From assembly GCA_963707125.1 (NCBI GenBank), contig CAVPOU010000004.1, positions 1-64,000 of the forward strand: 64,000 nt of DNA, in the 5' to 3' direction. Under the pieces are notes generated by a model. The model made no database searches, was not told the DNA's origin, and worked only from the letters and a program-made list of their open reading frames with translations. The position numbers and the translations under genes are program-made. Position 1 is the stretch's first letter; every line of letters begins with the position of its first letter. Positions 42,559 through 50,733 of this stretch are shown one piece after another. The stretch comes from CAVPDE01 sp963707125. Lineage in GTDB: Bacteria; Desulfobacterota; DSM-4660; Desulfatiglandales; HGW-15.

Positions 42559-42707
42559 TGCTCAGGTGTTTAGGCTGAAGGCTGAAGACTGAAGGGCAAT
42601 AATGATCATCCATGACACAATCACCTGCCAACCTGCCTGCCGCGGCGGCGCAGGCAGGTGTCTTTTCCTTCAGTCTATCTACCTTCAGTCTATCTACCTG
42701 AGTAGTT
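42559..42707. repeat. Nested palindromic repeat
   Basis: Outer arms GGCTGAAGGCTGAAGACTGA and CCTTCAGTCTATCTACC (twice). Inner palindrome ACCTGCCTGCCGCGGCGGCG...CAGGCAGGT. The outer right arm runs 18 nt into the 3' end of ade (stop at 42690). Confidence 0.7.
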
Positions 42708-44468
42708 ACACAGGAACAGGGATACTTTGCTCATTTTCCTGACGTCCACGAGGCCCTGGTCCGTGAGCCGCAAGAAAGGAAGGCCTGTGAAGGAGAAGGT
42801 TTGCAGGGAGAGAAAAGGCCGGGCAATGGTCGAACCCAGCCTGTGACAGGCCGCCTCCACCTCTTTAATCTCCCTGACAATCTGCGGAAGCGGTTCAGGC
42901 GAGATGATTCCGCAGATGGGCATCGGAGCTTCCGCAATGACCTTCCCTCCCTGAACGACCACCATTCCTCCCTGCATGCGGATCAACTCGTTCATCGCGG
43001 CAGCCATCTCCTGATCGCTTGTGCCGATAACGAGGATGTTATTCGTATCCCAGAGGATGCTCATGGCCAGGGCTCCGGAACGAAACCCCACCCCTTTTGC
43101 AAAACCAAGCCCTGGAGCAGCCTCCGCATTGCTTTTGTTGAACACCGCCGCCTTCACAATGTCCATCGAAGGATCCGCCATCAGGTTGCCCTGGCGTGAT
43201 TCTATGTCGATAGGCGTTTCCTGCGTGATCGTCTCGTTGACCACCTCCACCGTCCTTATTTTCGCCTTCGACTGAGCACAGGGGATTCTGAAAACCTCGG
43301 GCCTCACGCTTTCAATGGCGATGGAACGTCTTGACTCCTGTGGGTAGGCTATCCTCTCGAAGCTCACTGTCGGTTTCTCTTCTTGGGCGACCAGGCGGCC
43401 CCCTGCCCAGACCTTGTGGCAATGAAAACCCTTGAGATCATCCACGACCACAAGGTCCGCCATGTTCCCGGGAGCAATGCCGCCCAGGTCATGGAGCCCG
43501 AAGTATCTCGCCACATTCACCGTCACCATCTGGATCGCCTTCACAGGGTCAAAACCCAGGCTCACCGCTTTCTTGAGAAGGAGATTCATCCCTCCCAGCT
43601 CCACCAGTTCCTGTGGGTCGGCGATGTCGGTGACGATCATCGCGTTAGTGAGATCTACGGCCTTGCGGGCAATGCCGGAGACGGCATCGAGTTCCCGCCG
43701 AACATAACCCTCCCTGATCATGACCGCCATGCCGAGCCTGAGTTTTTCCAGGGCTTCTTCCGCCGTCACCGACTCGTGACAGGAAATCGTGCCTGCCGCC
43801 CGATACGCTTGAAGTTTCTTGCCCCTTGCCCCGGCCGCGTGCCCTTCCCTGGTTTTCCCGGCCCTCTCCGACCACTCGTACTGGGCCAGAGCCCTTTCCT
43901 CGAAATCCGTCACCCTCGGCCAGTAGCTCTCTCCGATGCCAAGACACCGATCCATGGAAAGAAGCTTCTGAAAATGCTCGACTGGAAAGGGCCTGCTTGT
44001 TTCAACGGAAGGGAACGGCGGCACACCAGGCGGAGCCAGCACAAACACTCTCAGAGGAAGGGTCTCAATCTCGCGGAGAAAATACTCTACCCCCTTGACG
44101 CCCATGGCGTTGGCGGTCATGGCCACTTCACTGACCGCGGTGGTGTTGCCGAAAGCCAGGGCATATTCGGCGTAGGCGCCGACCTGAAAGATACTGTCCA
44201 GATGGGTGTGGCCGTCGATGAACCCGGGCAGGATGAACCGGCCGCTGAGCTCATGCACTTCGGTTTCTTTTCCCACCATCGATGGATCAGGCGTGCCGAC
44301 GTAAGCAATCCTCTCTCCTTTAATAGCCACCCAGAGATGGGGCAGGATCTCCGCGGAATACACGTTGACCAGCTGGCCGCCGGAGAGGATGACATCAGCA
44401 GGAACCTTCCCCAGGGTTGTGTTCATCAGGCTGATGCGTTCCTCATGGCTCATGGGATGAAGATACAT
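42690..44468 (-). CDS. ade: Adenine deaminase
   Basis: 592 residues. An N-terminal amidohydrolase (GFIDGHTHLDS, the HxH metal motif; family members more often have HVHIES) is followed by AVSEVAMTANAMGV, the SCHESVTAEEAL segment and NMADLVVVDDL. The C-terminal adenine-deaminase domain contains SILWDTNNILVIGTSDQEMAAAMN and MPICGIISPEPL. It converts adenine to hypoxanthine in purine salvage. The last ~20 residues are encoded at the edge of a palindromic repeat, so that tail may not be native. Confidence 0.88.
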   Translation of the reverse strand: MYLHPMSHEERISLMNTTLGKVPADVILSGGQLVNVYSAEILPHLWVAIKGERIAYVGTPDPSMVGKETEVHELSGRFILPGFIDGHTHLDSIFQVGAYAEYALAFGNTTAVSEVAMTANAMGVKGVEYFLREIETLPLRVFVLAPPGVPPFPSVETSRPFPVEHFQKLLSMDRCLGIGESYWPRVTDFEERALAQYEWSERAGKTREGHAAGARGKKLQAYRAAGTISCHESVTAEEALEKLRLGMAVMIREGYVRRELDAVSGIARKAVDLTNAMIVTDIADPQELVELGGMNLLLKKAVSLGFDPVKAIQMVTVNVARYFGLHDLGGIAPGNMADLVVVDDLKGFHCHKVWAGGRLVAQEEKPTVSFERIAYPQESRRSIAIESVRPEVFRIPCAQSKAKIRTVEVVNETITQETPIDIESRQGNLMADPSMDIVKAAVFNKSNAEAAPGLGFAKGVGFRSGALAMSILWDTNNILVIGTSDQEMAAAMNELIRMQGGMVVVQGGKVIAEAPMPICGIISPEPLPQIVREIKEVEAACHRLGSTIARPFLSLQTFSFTGLPFLRLTDQGLVDVRKMSKVSLFLCNYSGR

Positions 44469-44567
44469 AGGTTCCCAACCTTCAGCAACAAGCGACCATT
44501 GATTTCGCTCCTGTCCTTTGCTCCTGCGTCCTAAACGAAAGAAATATTGTTTGACATCCGACTCTAC

Positions 44568-44712
44568 AAATCCCCCTTGCGAGGCTGTCCGACAACCTTA
44601 AATCTCCCTCCCCTTTGTCCCCGCCTCCATCCCCCGCAGTAGCCCTGCTACGAGGGACGGGCGCCAGGGGAGAGGAGACGAGTTGTCGGACAGCCTCGCA
44701 AGGGGGAATTTT
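44568..44712. repeat. MITE-like element with 28-bp inverted ends
   Basis: Left end AATCCCCCTTGCGAGGCTGT then CCGACAAC (44569-44596); right end GTTGTCGGACAGCCTCGCAA then GGGGGAATT (44682-44710), paired almost perfectly. The interior (CTCCCTCCCCTTTGTCCCCG...ACGGGCGCCAGGGGAGAGG) is itself palindromic. No coding capacity. It lies in a gap of 400 nt between ade and the IS91 remnant. The flanks show A/T-rich sequence and no gene. Confidence 0.75.
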
Positions 44713-45141
44713 GAAATTGAACGAATTCTTTTACATTCCTTTAGAGCGATAGTAAAGAAGGGATTTTTTCATGGAATCTCAAAAAGATAACCTAGAAAAT
44801 ATCCTTATTTTCAGCTTAACTTACAGTATCATCTGCCGGGCATGGTTGTGTTTCTCTTTCGGAGAGAAGTGCCGTGCCCGATATCTCTTCAGCCTATCAC
44901 CCTCGGAAGCCGCAGGATTCCCAGTATTACCAGTGCGTTGAGAATCACTTTGAGGAATTTGAGCAGGTCTATGACGAGCGCTTTGCCACCAAGTACGGTT
45001 TCTTCCGTGCTTATGTGAAACAGGTGATCTACCGCTATCTGGATTATGACCTACCTTCCCGATGAATCCCAGGTGCTCTACCGCTCTAAGGATGGAAAAA
45101 ACGAAAGGACCTTTGATGCGCTGGAGTGGCTCGCCGCCATG

Positions 45142-45170
45142 CCTGCCTGTGCGTGCCGCACGCAGACAGG
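45142..45170. repeat. 29-bp palindromic insertion in the IS91 remnant (a)
   Basis: CCTGCCTGTGCG...CGCACGCAGACAGG. It interrupts the codons for ...LAAM|CSHVPN exactly and shifts the frame. Nearly the same sequence is at 45628-45657. Confidence 0.85.
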
Positions 45171-45351
45171 TGTTCCCATGTTCCCAACAAGGGAGAACAA
45201 ATGGTTCGATACTATGGCTACTACACCAACGTCTGTCGGGGTCAACGGAAGAAGGCAAATGAGGACGGATTGGTGCCTTCCATCTTGCAGCCCGATGAAC
45301 CATCCAAGGGGCACCGCAAGAACTGGGCAAGGCTGATACAAAAAATCGGAG

Positions 45352-45374
45352 CCTGTCCCGGACTTGATCCGGGA
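45352..45374. repeat. 23-bp palindromic insertion in the IS91 remnant (b)
   Basis: CCTGTCCCGGACTTGATC then CGGGA. It splits a codon in ...QKIGE|IDPL. It is the common repeat TCCCGGACTTGATCCGGGA. Confidence 0.85.
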
Positions 45375-45400
45375 AAATCGATCCCCTGACGTGTCCCAAG

Positions 45401-45423
45401 CCTGTCCTGAGCCTGTCGAAGGA
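45401..45423. repeat. 23-bp palindromic insertion in the IS91 remnant (c)
   Basis: CCTGTCCTGAGCCTGTCG then AAGGA, a common proteobacterial repeat. It sits inside the CPKC codons of the transposase zinc-binding motif (cccaag|tgccaaggg). Confidence 0.85.
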
Positions 45424-45627
45424 TGCCAAGGGCCGATGGCCGTCATCGCTTTCATTGAGGCCGAAGACGTCATAGAAAAGATCCTCAAACACCTCGGTCT
45501 ATGGGAGCTCACGCCCAGACCCCCACCCCGAAGCGCCAAATCGCAGCCTTTATCAACCGAGCCCCATATCGATTATTCCGACTCACAGGTCCCCTTTTCT
45601 GATAACTGGTTTTATGTCGACCCCATA

Positions 45628-45657
45628 CCTGCCTGTGCGTGACCGCACGCAGACAGG
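45628..45657. repeat. 30-bp palindromic insertion in the IS91 remnant (d)
   Basis: CCTGCCTGTGCGTGACCGCA then CGCAGACAGG. It splits ...YVDPI|YPVDLLP near the C-terminus. It differs from insertion (a) by one extra base in the loop. Confidence 0.85.
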
Positions 45658-45945
45658 TACCCGGTGGACCTCCTGCCATGAGTCAAGAAATAGAAATCGA
45701 GATGCCGCCCGGAGGGTGTTCCCCGCCTTTTTTCGCTCAAAACGCCGTCTCTCAGTAAATCGCGGGGTTGATCTCCCTCGCGTTCACAGCGGACTATACC
45801 AGCCTGGAACACCCCCGCCCACCGAAAGACTCTGGTGCCCAACATGATGGGCTAAGTTTGTCCTTGACACCCAACCGCGAATTCCCCTACGCTCCCGGCC
45901 ATCTGAACCGAGTTCTTATCACCTCACCTCACCCAAGCCGTCGGC

Positions 45946-46089
45946 ATGGTAAACGACCATCTCGTGGCTTGCTTCCGATACAAGGAACTCCGGACTCTGG
46001 TCAATCGGACCAGACCTATTCCAGACAAGAAAGTCTCAAAACTCCGCGGGTTTCTCAAAGGGGTCAATACGCAGTTCGAACGAGAGTAA
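45946..46089 (+). CDS. Small unidentified ORF
   Basis: 47 codons, MVNDHLVACFRYKELRTL to TQFERE, ending TAA. Composition is protein-like and basic (RTRPIPDKKVSKLRGFLKG), but there is no ribosome-binding site of note. It could be a fragment of a larger mobile-element gene. The region 45682-46199 shows no other gene. Confidence 0.2.
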   Translation: MVNDHLVACFRYKELRTLVNRTRPIPDKKVSKLRGFLKGVNTQFERE

Positions 46090-46199
46090 GATGAGTTGCG
46101 ACCGGTCGGACTGCGATCTGATCGAGGCAGCGTAAGGACCTCTCGTGCTTTCGCGGCCACTGAGCCATAGCTATAGAGGAACGGAGCAGACTTGAGCTG

Positions 46200-46688
46200 A
46201 TGGACACAGGACATCTCGTGATAAGACGCGCGGAACCAGGGGACTGCAGAGCGCTTGCCTCCCTTGCCGGTCAACTGGGCTATCCGATGCGGAAGTCGGA
46301 GGTGGAGAGGCAGTTGGTTTCACTGGCCAAAGAGGAAGCACATGCCGTTTTCGTTGCCGAATTGTTCGGTCACGGCATCGTGGGTTGGATCCACATGATG
46401 CCGCGCCAGCTTCTGTACTCGCCGCGCCTTGCTGAGATTGGCGGCCTGGTTGTCGATGCAGGACATCGCCGAAAGGGTATGGGCCGGGCACTGATCCATG
46501 CGGCTGAGGAATGGGCAAAGGAACAAGGTTACTCGCGCATTGTCGTGCGCAGCAACGCTGTGCGAAAGGAGGCCCATGATTTTTATCCCAGTCTAGGGTA
46601 CAACAGCGTGAAAACACAGAAGGTGTATAGGAAGGAACTGAAAGGCCAACAACGTGCCGCACGGCGACACGGTAAGTCGCGCACATGA
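46200..46688 (+). CDS. GNAT family N-acetyltransferase (1)
   Basis: 162 residues. GNAT fold with acetyl-CoA motif A GGLVVDAGHRRKGMGRALIHAAE (RRKGMG, the Q/RxxGxG/A signature) and motif B RSNAVRKEAHDFYPSLGY, as in small aminoglycoside- or amino-acid-acetyltransferase-like proteins. The C-terminal ~15 residues are a basic tail. It is the first gene of a + strand run in the accessory patch; a second unrelated GNAT follows after 37 nt. Substrate unknown. Confidence 0.87.
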   Translation: MDTGHLVIRRAEPGDCRALASLAGQLGYPMRKSEVERQLVSLAKEEAHAVFVAELFGHGIVGWIHMMPRQLLYSPRLAEIGGLVVDAGHRRKGMGRALIHAAEEWAKEQGYSRIVVRSNAVRKEAHDFYPSLGYNSVKTQKVYRKELKGQQRAARRHGKSRT

Positions 46689-46725
46689 ACGCTTTCGTTA
46701 AGTTGAAATCAGAGTAGGGCTAATT

Positions 46726-47226
46726 ATGAAGGGCGATTCAAAGAAGAGTGAATTTACGCTGCGGGAGGCATCCGAGCATGACATCCCTCTGCTGTCTGTC
46801 CATCACCGGAAGATGTTTGAAGAAATATGGGAGAAAAAAGGCCAACCGATCCACTGTTCAGCAGGCGACGAAATGGAGCAAGCCTATTCAAGAAAGTTGA
46901 GCACAGAATTGGAGGCGGGTTCCTGCAAATCTTGGCTAATTGAAAAAGGAGACCACGTCGTCGCAAGCGGAGCGATCACGATCGTCAGCGTTGTCCCCAC
47001 GCCAAACGATCTATCTTCGAAAACGGCCTATATGCATTCCATCTACACGGAACCGGGATCACGTGGCCAGAACCTTGCCAGCCGGATTGTTCTGACCGCC
47101 CTCGAATACTGCAAAGCAAACGGGATTAGGCGGGTCCTCCTCAGTGCAAGCAAAGCAGGAAAACCGCTCTATGAACAAATTGGAGTTGTCGCCTCTCCTG
47201 AGATGATGCGGATTTCCCTGGAATAA
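46726..47226 (+). CDS. GNAT family N-acetyltransferase (2)
   Basis: 166 residues. Motif A is YMHSIYTEPGSRGQNLASRIVLTALEYCKANG (SRGQNLAS, a variant of the Q/RxxGxA signature), then RRVLLSASKAGKPLYEQIGVV as motif B. It is not closely similar to the upstream GNAT, so the pair is not a recent duplication. Substrate unknown. Confidence 0.85.
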   Translation: MKGDSKKSEFTLREASEHDIPLLSVHHRKMFEEIWEKKGQPIHCSAGDEMEQAYSRKLSTELEAGSCKSWLIEKGDHVVASGAITIVSVVPTPNDLSSKTAYMHSIYTEPGSRGQNLASRIVLTALEYCKANGIRRVLLSASKAGKPLYEQIGVVASPEMMRISLE

Positions 47227-47304
47227 GCGACTCAGCATCCAGCGTATCGGATCGGTGGGGCGTCTCATAGAAGGAAAGCCGACCCGGGTGGACGGCAGGA
47301 ACGG

Positions 47305-47973
47305 ATGATTGCCATGGAACGTAAGGATCTCACCCCGGCCATAATGTCTTTTCTCCTCCTTCTGGCGATCGTCGCCCTTGCCCTAGTGAGGCAGTGGCGG
47401 ATACCAAACCTGTGGGTCAAGTCTCCGGTGAATCAGGATACTTTGTTTATCAGCTTTTATGTTTTATGGATTTTGTTGGAGACGCCCATTGCCAAAAGAG
47501 ATCTGAGTACTGAAGGCAAGACGACATCGGATTTTGCCACTTGCCAAATCTATTCTTTTGCACAGGCATTTACGTTTCTCTCCGCACTTTGGTTCCCTTC
47601 TGTTTGGCAACCGCCGAATGCTGTCCATTTTGTCGGCTTCAGCATATTTCTATTGGGTGTCTTTTATCGGTTATGGGCGATTTGGACACTGGGGAAATTC
47701 TATTCTCACAGGGTTCGGACTCTCTCACAACACCGAATTGTGTCTTCCGGGCCCTACCGTTTTACGAGGCATCCGGCCTATGCAGGAATGATCATCCTCA
47801 ATGCAGGCGCTGTCCTTTACTTCCTGAACTGGGTGACACTGGGCATCTTTCTTTTTGCCCTCGTGCCTGCGATCGTTCTGCGGATAGTGATTGAAGAGAG
47901 GGTGCTCTTCGGGATTGAAGGGTATTCTGATTTTGCCAAAAGGCGAAAGCGCTTGTTCCCCCTGGTGTGGTGA
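47305..47973 (+). CDS. Isoprenylcysteine carboxyl methyltransferase-like membrane protein
   Basis: 222 residues with five to six hydrophobic helices. It has the ICMT/PEMT C-terminal signature: GPYRFTRHPAYAGM (about 149-162; the GPY..RHP.Y motif) and a late E-E-R-V-LFG segment for SAM binding. Bacterial members methylate lipids, steroids or small molecules rather than prenylated proteins. An alternative start is the ATG at 47314 (MERKDL). Confidence 0.85.
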   Translation: MIAMERKDLTPAIMSFLLLLAIVALALVRQWRIPNLWVKSPVNQDTLFISFYVLWILLETPIAKRDLSTEGKTTSDFATCQIYSFAQAFTFLSALWFPSVWQPPNAVHFVGFSIFLLGVFYRLWAIWTLGKFYSHRVRTLSQHRIVSSGPYRFTRHPAYAGMIILNAGAVLYFLNWVTLGIFLFALVPAIVLRIVIEERVLFGIEGYSDFAKRRKRLFPLVW

Positions 47974-48049
47974 CCAATGGAGCGTATGGGGCGACCAACC
48001 GAGGCTTGCGGCTCCGCTAAGAGTTCTGTTTGCGGCCTAAAGGCATAGA

Positions 48050-48697
48050 ATGCTTAAGTGTCTTCTTTTGCTTATCCTGTTCTTTCTGACCGGCTTTGCG
48101 GGTCTAGTCCATTCGGCAGACTCTGCCTCAGATGCACCGGGGTCCCCACGGGATACCACCGCTGTGTTCAAGGCTGCCGACTCCTACGAACAGGCTTTGC
48201 AGGTCTGGAAGACCCCTGAAGACATCAGTGCCTGGGTCTCAGCCAATTTCGCTTATGACACGGTGCGGGCGATGCGTCTCTCGGAGACCCAAAGAGCAAA
48301 GAATAATGACTTCCCGATTTACACGCCGTCCCAGTTCTTCGCCACCAAAGGAGGAGTCTGTGTGGACCTGTCCCGCTTTGGTGTCGAGACCCTCAAAAGC
48401 ATTGATCCAAAGAGCGATCCGAAGTATTTGATGATCGAATTTGCTCCGATGCAGGTTGCAGGGAATATGCTTCGATTGCATTGGCTGGCGAGTTTCAAGC
48501 GCGAAGGCCAGGTTAACTTTTTCGCAGATTCGAAACGTCCCGGCCATATAGCCGGTCCGTATAAGGATGCGGCTGAATTCATCCGCGACTATGAGCAGTA
48601 CCGAGGCCGCAGGATTCTGGCTTTTAGGGAGGTAGATGCATATCAAAAGCAGCAACGCACCCGAGCCCGAAAGCTGAAGACGCCAGAAAAACCGTAA
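48050..48697 (+). CDS. Exported transglutaminase-like protein
   Basis: 215 residues with a signal peptide (MLKCLLLLILFFLTGFAGLVHSA). The papain/transglutaminase-type triad is visible: C104 in KGGVCVDLSRF, H144 in LRLHWLASF and D160 in VNFFADSKRPG. This matches the transglutaminase-like cysteine-protease pattern, so it is probably a periplasmic hydrolase or peptidase. The basic tail (QQRTRARKLK) is unusual. The exported dienelactone-hydrolase-like protein follows 80 nt downstream. Confidence 0.75.
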   Translation: MLKCLLLLILFFLTGFAGLVHSADSASDAPGSPRDTTAVFKAADSYEQALQVWKTPEDISAWVSANFAYDTVRAMRLSETQRAKNNDFPIYTPSQFFATKGGVCVDLSRFGVETLKSIDPKSDPKYLMIEFAPMQVAGNMLRLHWLASFKREGQVNFFADSKRPGHIAGPYKDAAEFIRDYEQYRGRRILAFREVDAYQKQQRTRARKLKTPEKP

Positions 48698-48777
48698 CAT
48701 TTAGCTTCTTGAAATGGATGGCTGAGGCCATGGCTCCCGGTAGAGATTCTGTCATGATGGGCCGAAGAGGTCGAAAA

Positions 48778-49746
48778 ATGAAACTCAAGAACCTCCTTAT
48801 CCTGTTCTTCGCTTGTGGGCTGCACAGTTGCGCCTGGATAGAGTGCCTAAAGATATCAACTGCCGAATCAGAAAAAGCGCCTTCTTATATCGCTGAATCC
48901 GGACCGGAGAGAGTCCAGTTTCCTTCCAATGACGCGGACCTGACAGGAGGGTCACCAACGATCATCGACGGGTATCTCTTCAAGCCAGTTGGGCAAGGTC
49001 CCTTCCCTGCCCTCGTGGCCTTGCACGGCTGTTCGGGATTGTTCACTCAGTCGGGCGGATTTCAAAAAAGGGATAGGGACTGGGCCAAGCGTTTGCAGAG
49101 TCTCGGATACGTGGTTCTCTTTCCTGACAGCCTGACTCCCCGCGGGATAGAAGAGATATGCACGAGGAAAGACATCGGAGGAGCCATGCCTTATCGGGAG
49201 CGTCCCAGGGATGCCTATGGGGCATTGAGATGGCTTCAGTCTCAGCCCTTTGTCCGAAAAGATCGCGTCGGCCTTATGGGATGGTCCAACGGAGGCACGA
49301 CCCTCCTTTCAGCTATCAATGCAAGGTCGCGGGCCAAGCCGGCCGGCCTCACAGACGATTTCCGCGTGGCCGTCGCCTTCTATCCGGGCTGCCGATCTAC
49401 CGAACAAAATGTCAACTGGACTACCCATATCCCTTTGACCATTCTCATCGGCGAGGCGGACAACTGGACCCCGGCCTCTGCCTGTGCTTCTTTGGTAAAC
49501 AGGGTCTGTCGGGAAGGGGCTCCAGTCGAGATCGTCACCTATCCAGAAGCGCACCATGCCTTTGATGCCCCGGATCAACCCCTGAGAGTCCGCAGCGGGC
49601 TTGCTCACACGGCACGGCGTGACGGCAAAGCGACGGTCGGCACAAACCCTGTGGCCCGGGCGGACGCTATTGACCGGGTGCAGGAAACTCTGAACCGTCA
49701 CCTCTGCGAAGGCACTCAGGCTGGGGGCAGGCCGCCCGGCAGATGA
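48778..49746 (+). CDS. Exported dienelactone hydrolase family protein
   Basis: 322 residues from ATG 48778 (RBS AAGAGG). An N-terminal signal with a lipobox-like GLHSC (C18) suggests a lipoprotein. The alpha/beta hydrolase has LHGCSG (oxyanion), nucleophile in GLMGWSNGGTT, acid in LIGEADNWTP and histidine in YPEAHHAFDAP, a complete triad. It is likely an envelope carboxylesterase. The C-terminal tail (GGRPPGR) looks unstructured. Confidence 0.85.
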   Translation: MKLKNLLILFFACGLHSCAWIECLKISTAESEKAPSYIAESGPERVQFPSNDADLTGGSPTIIDGYLFKPVGQGPFPALVALHGCSGLFTQSGGFQKRDRDWAKRLQSLGYVVLFPDSLTPRGIEEICTRKDIGGAMPYRERPRDAYGALRWLQSQPFVRKDRVGLMGWSNGGTTLLSAINARSRAKPAGLTDDFRVAVAFYPGCRSTEQNVNWTTHIPLTILIGEADNWTPASACASLVNRVCREGAPVEIVTYPEAHHAFDAPDQPLRVRSGLAHTARRDGKATVGTNPVARADAIDRVQETLNRHLCEGTQAGGRPPGR

Positions 49747-49783
49747 TTTTCAAGGTTACGCCTATTTGAAGTCAACTCTGGAC

Positions 49784-49812
49784 TTGCAATAGCAGGATAT
49801 CCGTGTTACTGT
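49784..49812 (+). promoter_or_regulatory. Possible higBA promoter
   Basis: TTGCAA at 49784-49789, a 17-nt spacer and TACTGT at 49807-49812. The palindrome GGATATCC lies between the boxes and could be an operator for HigA. The predicted start would fall almost on the ATG of higB. Confidence 0.35.
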
Positions 49813-49818
49813 GCTCTC

Positions 49819-50112
49819 ATGATAATCTCATTTAAGAATCAAGCCACCGAGGAACTATTTAATGGCAAGGTGACCAAATCGGCGTTAAGGCTGTGTCCTA
49901 GAAATACGTGGAAAATTGCCATTCGGAAACTCGATCAACTTGATTCCGTTTTGTCTCTGGAAGAACTCCGGATCCCTCCGGGTAATCGTTTGGAGTCTCT
50001 TTCAGGAGATCGCAGAGGACAACACAGCATCCGCATCAACGACCAATATCGAATTTGTTTCAAATGGACGCAAACGGGTCCATCCGATGTTGAAATCGCG
50101 GACTATCATTAA
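49819..50112 (+). CDS. higB: HigB-like type II toxin (RelE/ParE superfamily)
   Basis: 97 residues. It follows the HigB pattern: ISFKNQATEELFNGK, PRNTWKIAIRKLDQLDS, then LEELRIPPGNRLESLSGDRRGQHSIRINDQYRICFKW. This is a RelE-like ribosome-dependent mRNase family. It precedes its antitoxin gene by 23 nt, the inverted order typical of higBA. No strong ribosome-binding site is seen. Confidence 0.93.
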   Translation: MIISFKNQATEELFNGKVTKSALRLCPRNTWKIAIRKLDQLDSVLSLEELRIPPGNRLESLSGDRRGQHSIRINDQYRICFKWTQTGPSDVEIADYH

Positions 50113-50135
50113 ATTATGAATTAGGGGAGAAAATT

Positions 50136-50456
50136 ATGATTCGCATACCAACTCACAGGGCGCCCACTCATCCTGGTGAAATGCTCCTTGAGGAATTTCT
50201 GAAACCTATGGGGCTTACGCAAAGGGAGTTGGCAGATTCGATTCACGTGCCCTATCAGAGAATAAATGAAATCATCAATGGGCGTCGTGGGATTACTCCC
50301 AATACGGCCTTGAGGCTGTCAACGTTTTTCGGCGTTTCTCCGGACTTTTGGCTGAATCTGCAACTGAGATGGGATCTTTACTTCGCTAAGCAGGCTGAAG
50401 CCGACGAATTGAAGACCATCAAGCCTGTATCAGCCCAGCAAAGCACGCTCCAGTGA
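50136..50456 (+). CDS. higA: HigA antitoxin, XRE-type HTH
   Basis: 106 residues. It has the HigA signature HPGEMLLEEFLKPMGLTQRELADSI and a HTH recognition helix INGRRGITPNTALRLSTFFGVSPDFWLNLQLRWDLYFA, typical for the family. It should neutralise HigB and repress the operon. It has a GGGGAGAAA ribosome-binding site. Confidence 0.94.
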   Translation: MIRIPTHRAPTHPGEMLLEEFLKPMGLTQRELADSIHVPYQRINEIINGRRGITPNTALRLSTFFGVSPDFWLNLQLRWDLYFAKQAEADELKTIKPVSAQQSTLQ

Positions 50457-50620
50457 CAAGGAGAGACCTACTTTTGGCATGACAGTTCTTGAATATCAAC
50501 CGAGTAACGTGGTCCAAACACAAACACAATGTAACAAATAACTTTTTTACATTCGTTTGTGGGAATTGTAAATTGTCTTGCACAGATATTAATCGTCTCG
50601 AAATAGTATTGACGAATCGC

Positions 50621-50677
50621 TCCCCCTCACCCTGCCCTCTCCCCCATGATTGGGGGAGAGGGTTGGGGTGAGGGGGT
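50621..50677. repeat. Palindrome CCCCCTCACCCT...AGGGGG
   Basis: TCCCCCTCACCCTGCCCTCT, CCCCCATGATTGGGGGAGAG, GGTTGGGGTGAGGGGG. It is a widely distributed intergenic palindrome; the insert in uvrA (18326-18374) is of the same type. It can act as a bidirectional terminator. Confidence 0.8.
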
Positions 50678-50733
50678 TTACGCGTGTCAAGACAAATATG
50701 GGAACCTTCATAATTCGCTTGAGACGGTGACAC

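Larger units (their letters stand above)
44874..45681 (+). pseudogene. Degenerate IS91-family transposase
   Basis: The N-terminal part (from GTG 44874) reads SAYHPRKPQDSQYYQCVENHFEEF and on to FFRAYVKQVIYRYLD, as in IS91 transposases. It then jumps near 45045 into the C-terminal part (YLPDESQVLYRSKDGKNER, FDALEWLAAM, PNKGEQMVRYYGYYTN), missing about 200 residues that include the catalytic core. The C-terminal part ends with DSQVPFSDNWFYVDP at the TGA 45679-45681. Four small palindromes interrupt it (45142-45170, 45352-45374, 45401-45423, 45628-45657). Removing them restores a single frame. It cannot be active. Confidence 0.85.

Noticed and set aside
45352..45374. CCCGGACTTGATCCGGGA as a transcription terminator
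   Set aside because: It lies inside the transposase remnant, has no T-run and matches a dispersed repeat.
44820..45500. Minus-strand reading frame across the IS91 remnant (about 220 codons)
   Set aside because: The plus strand shows clear IS91 similarity; the minus frame is its antisense.
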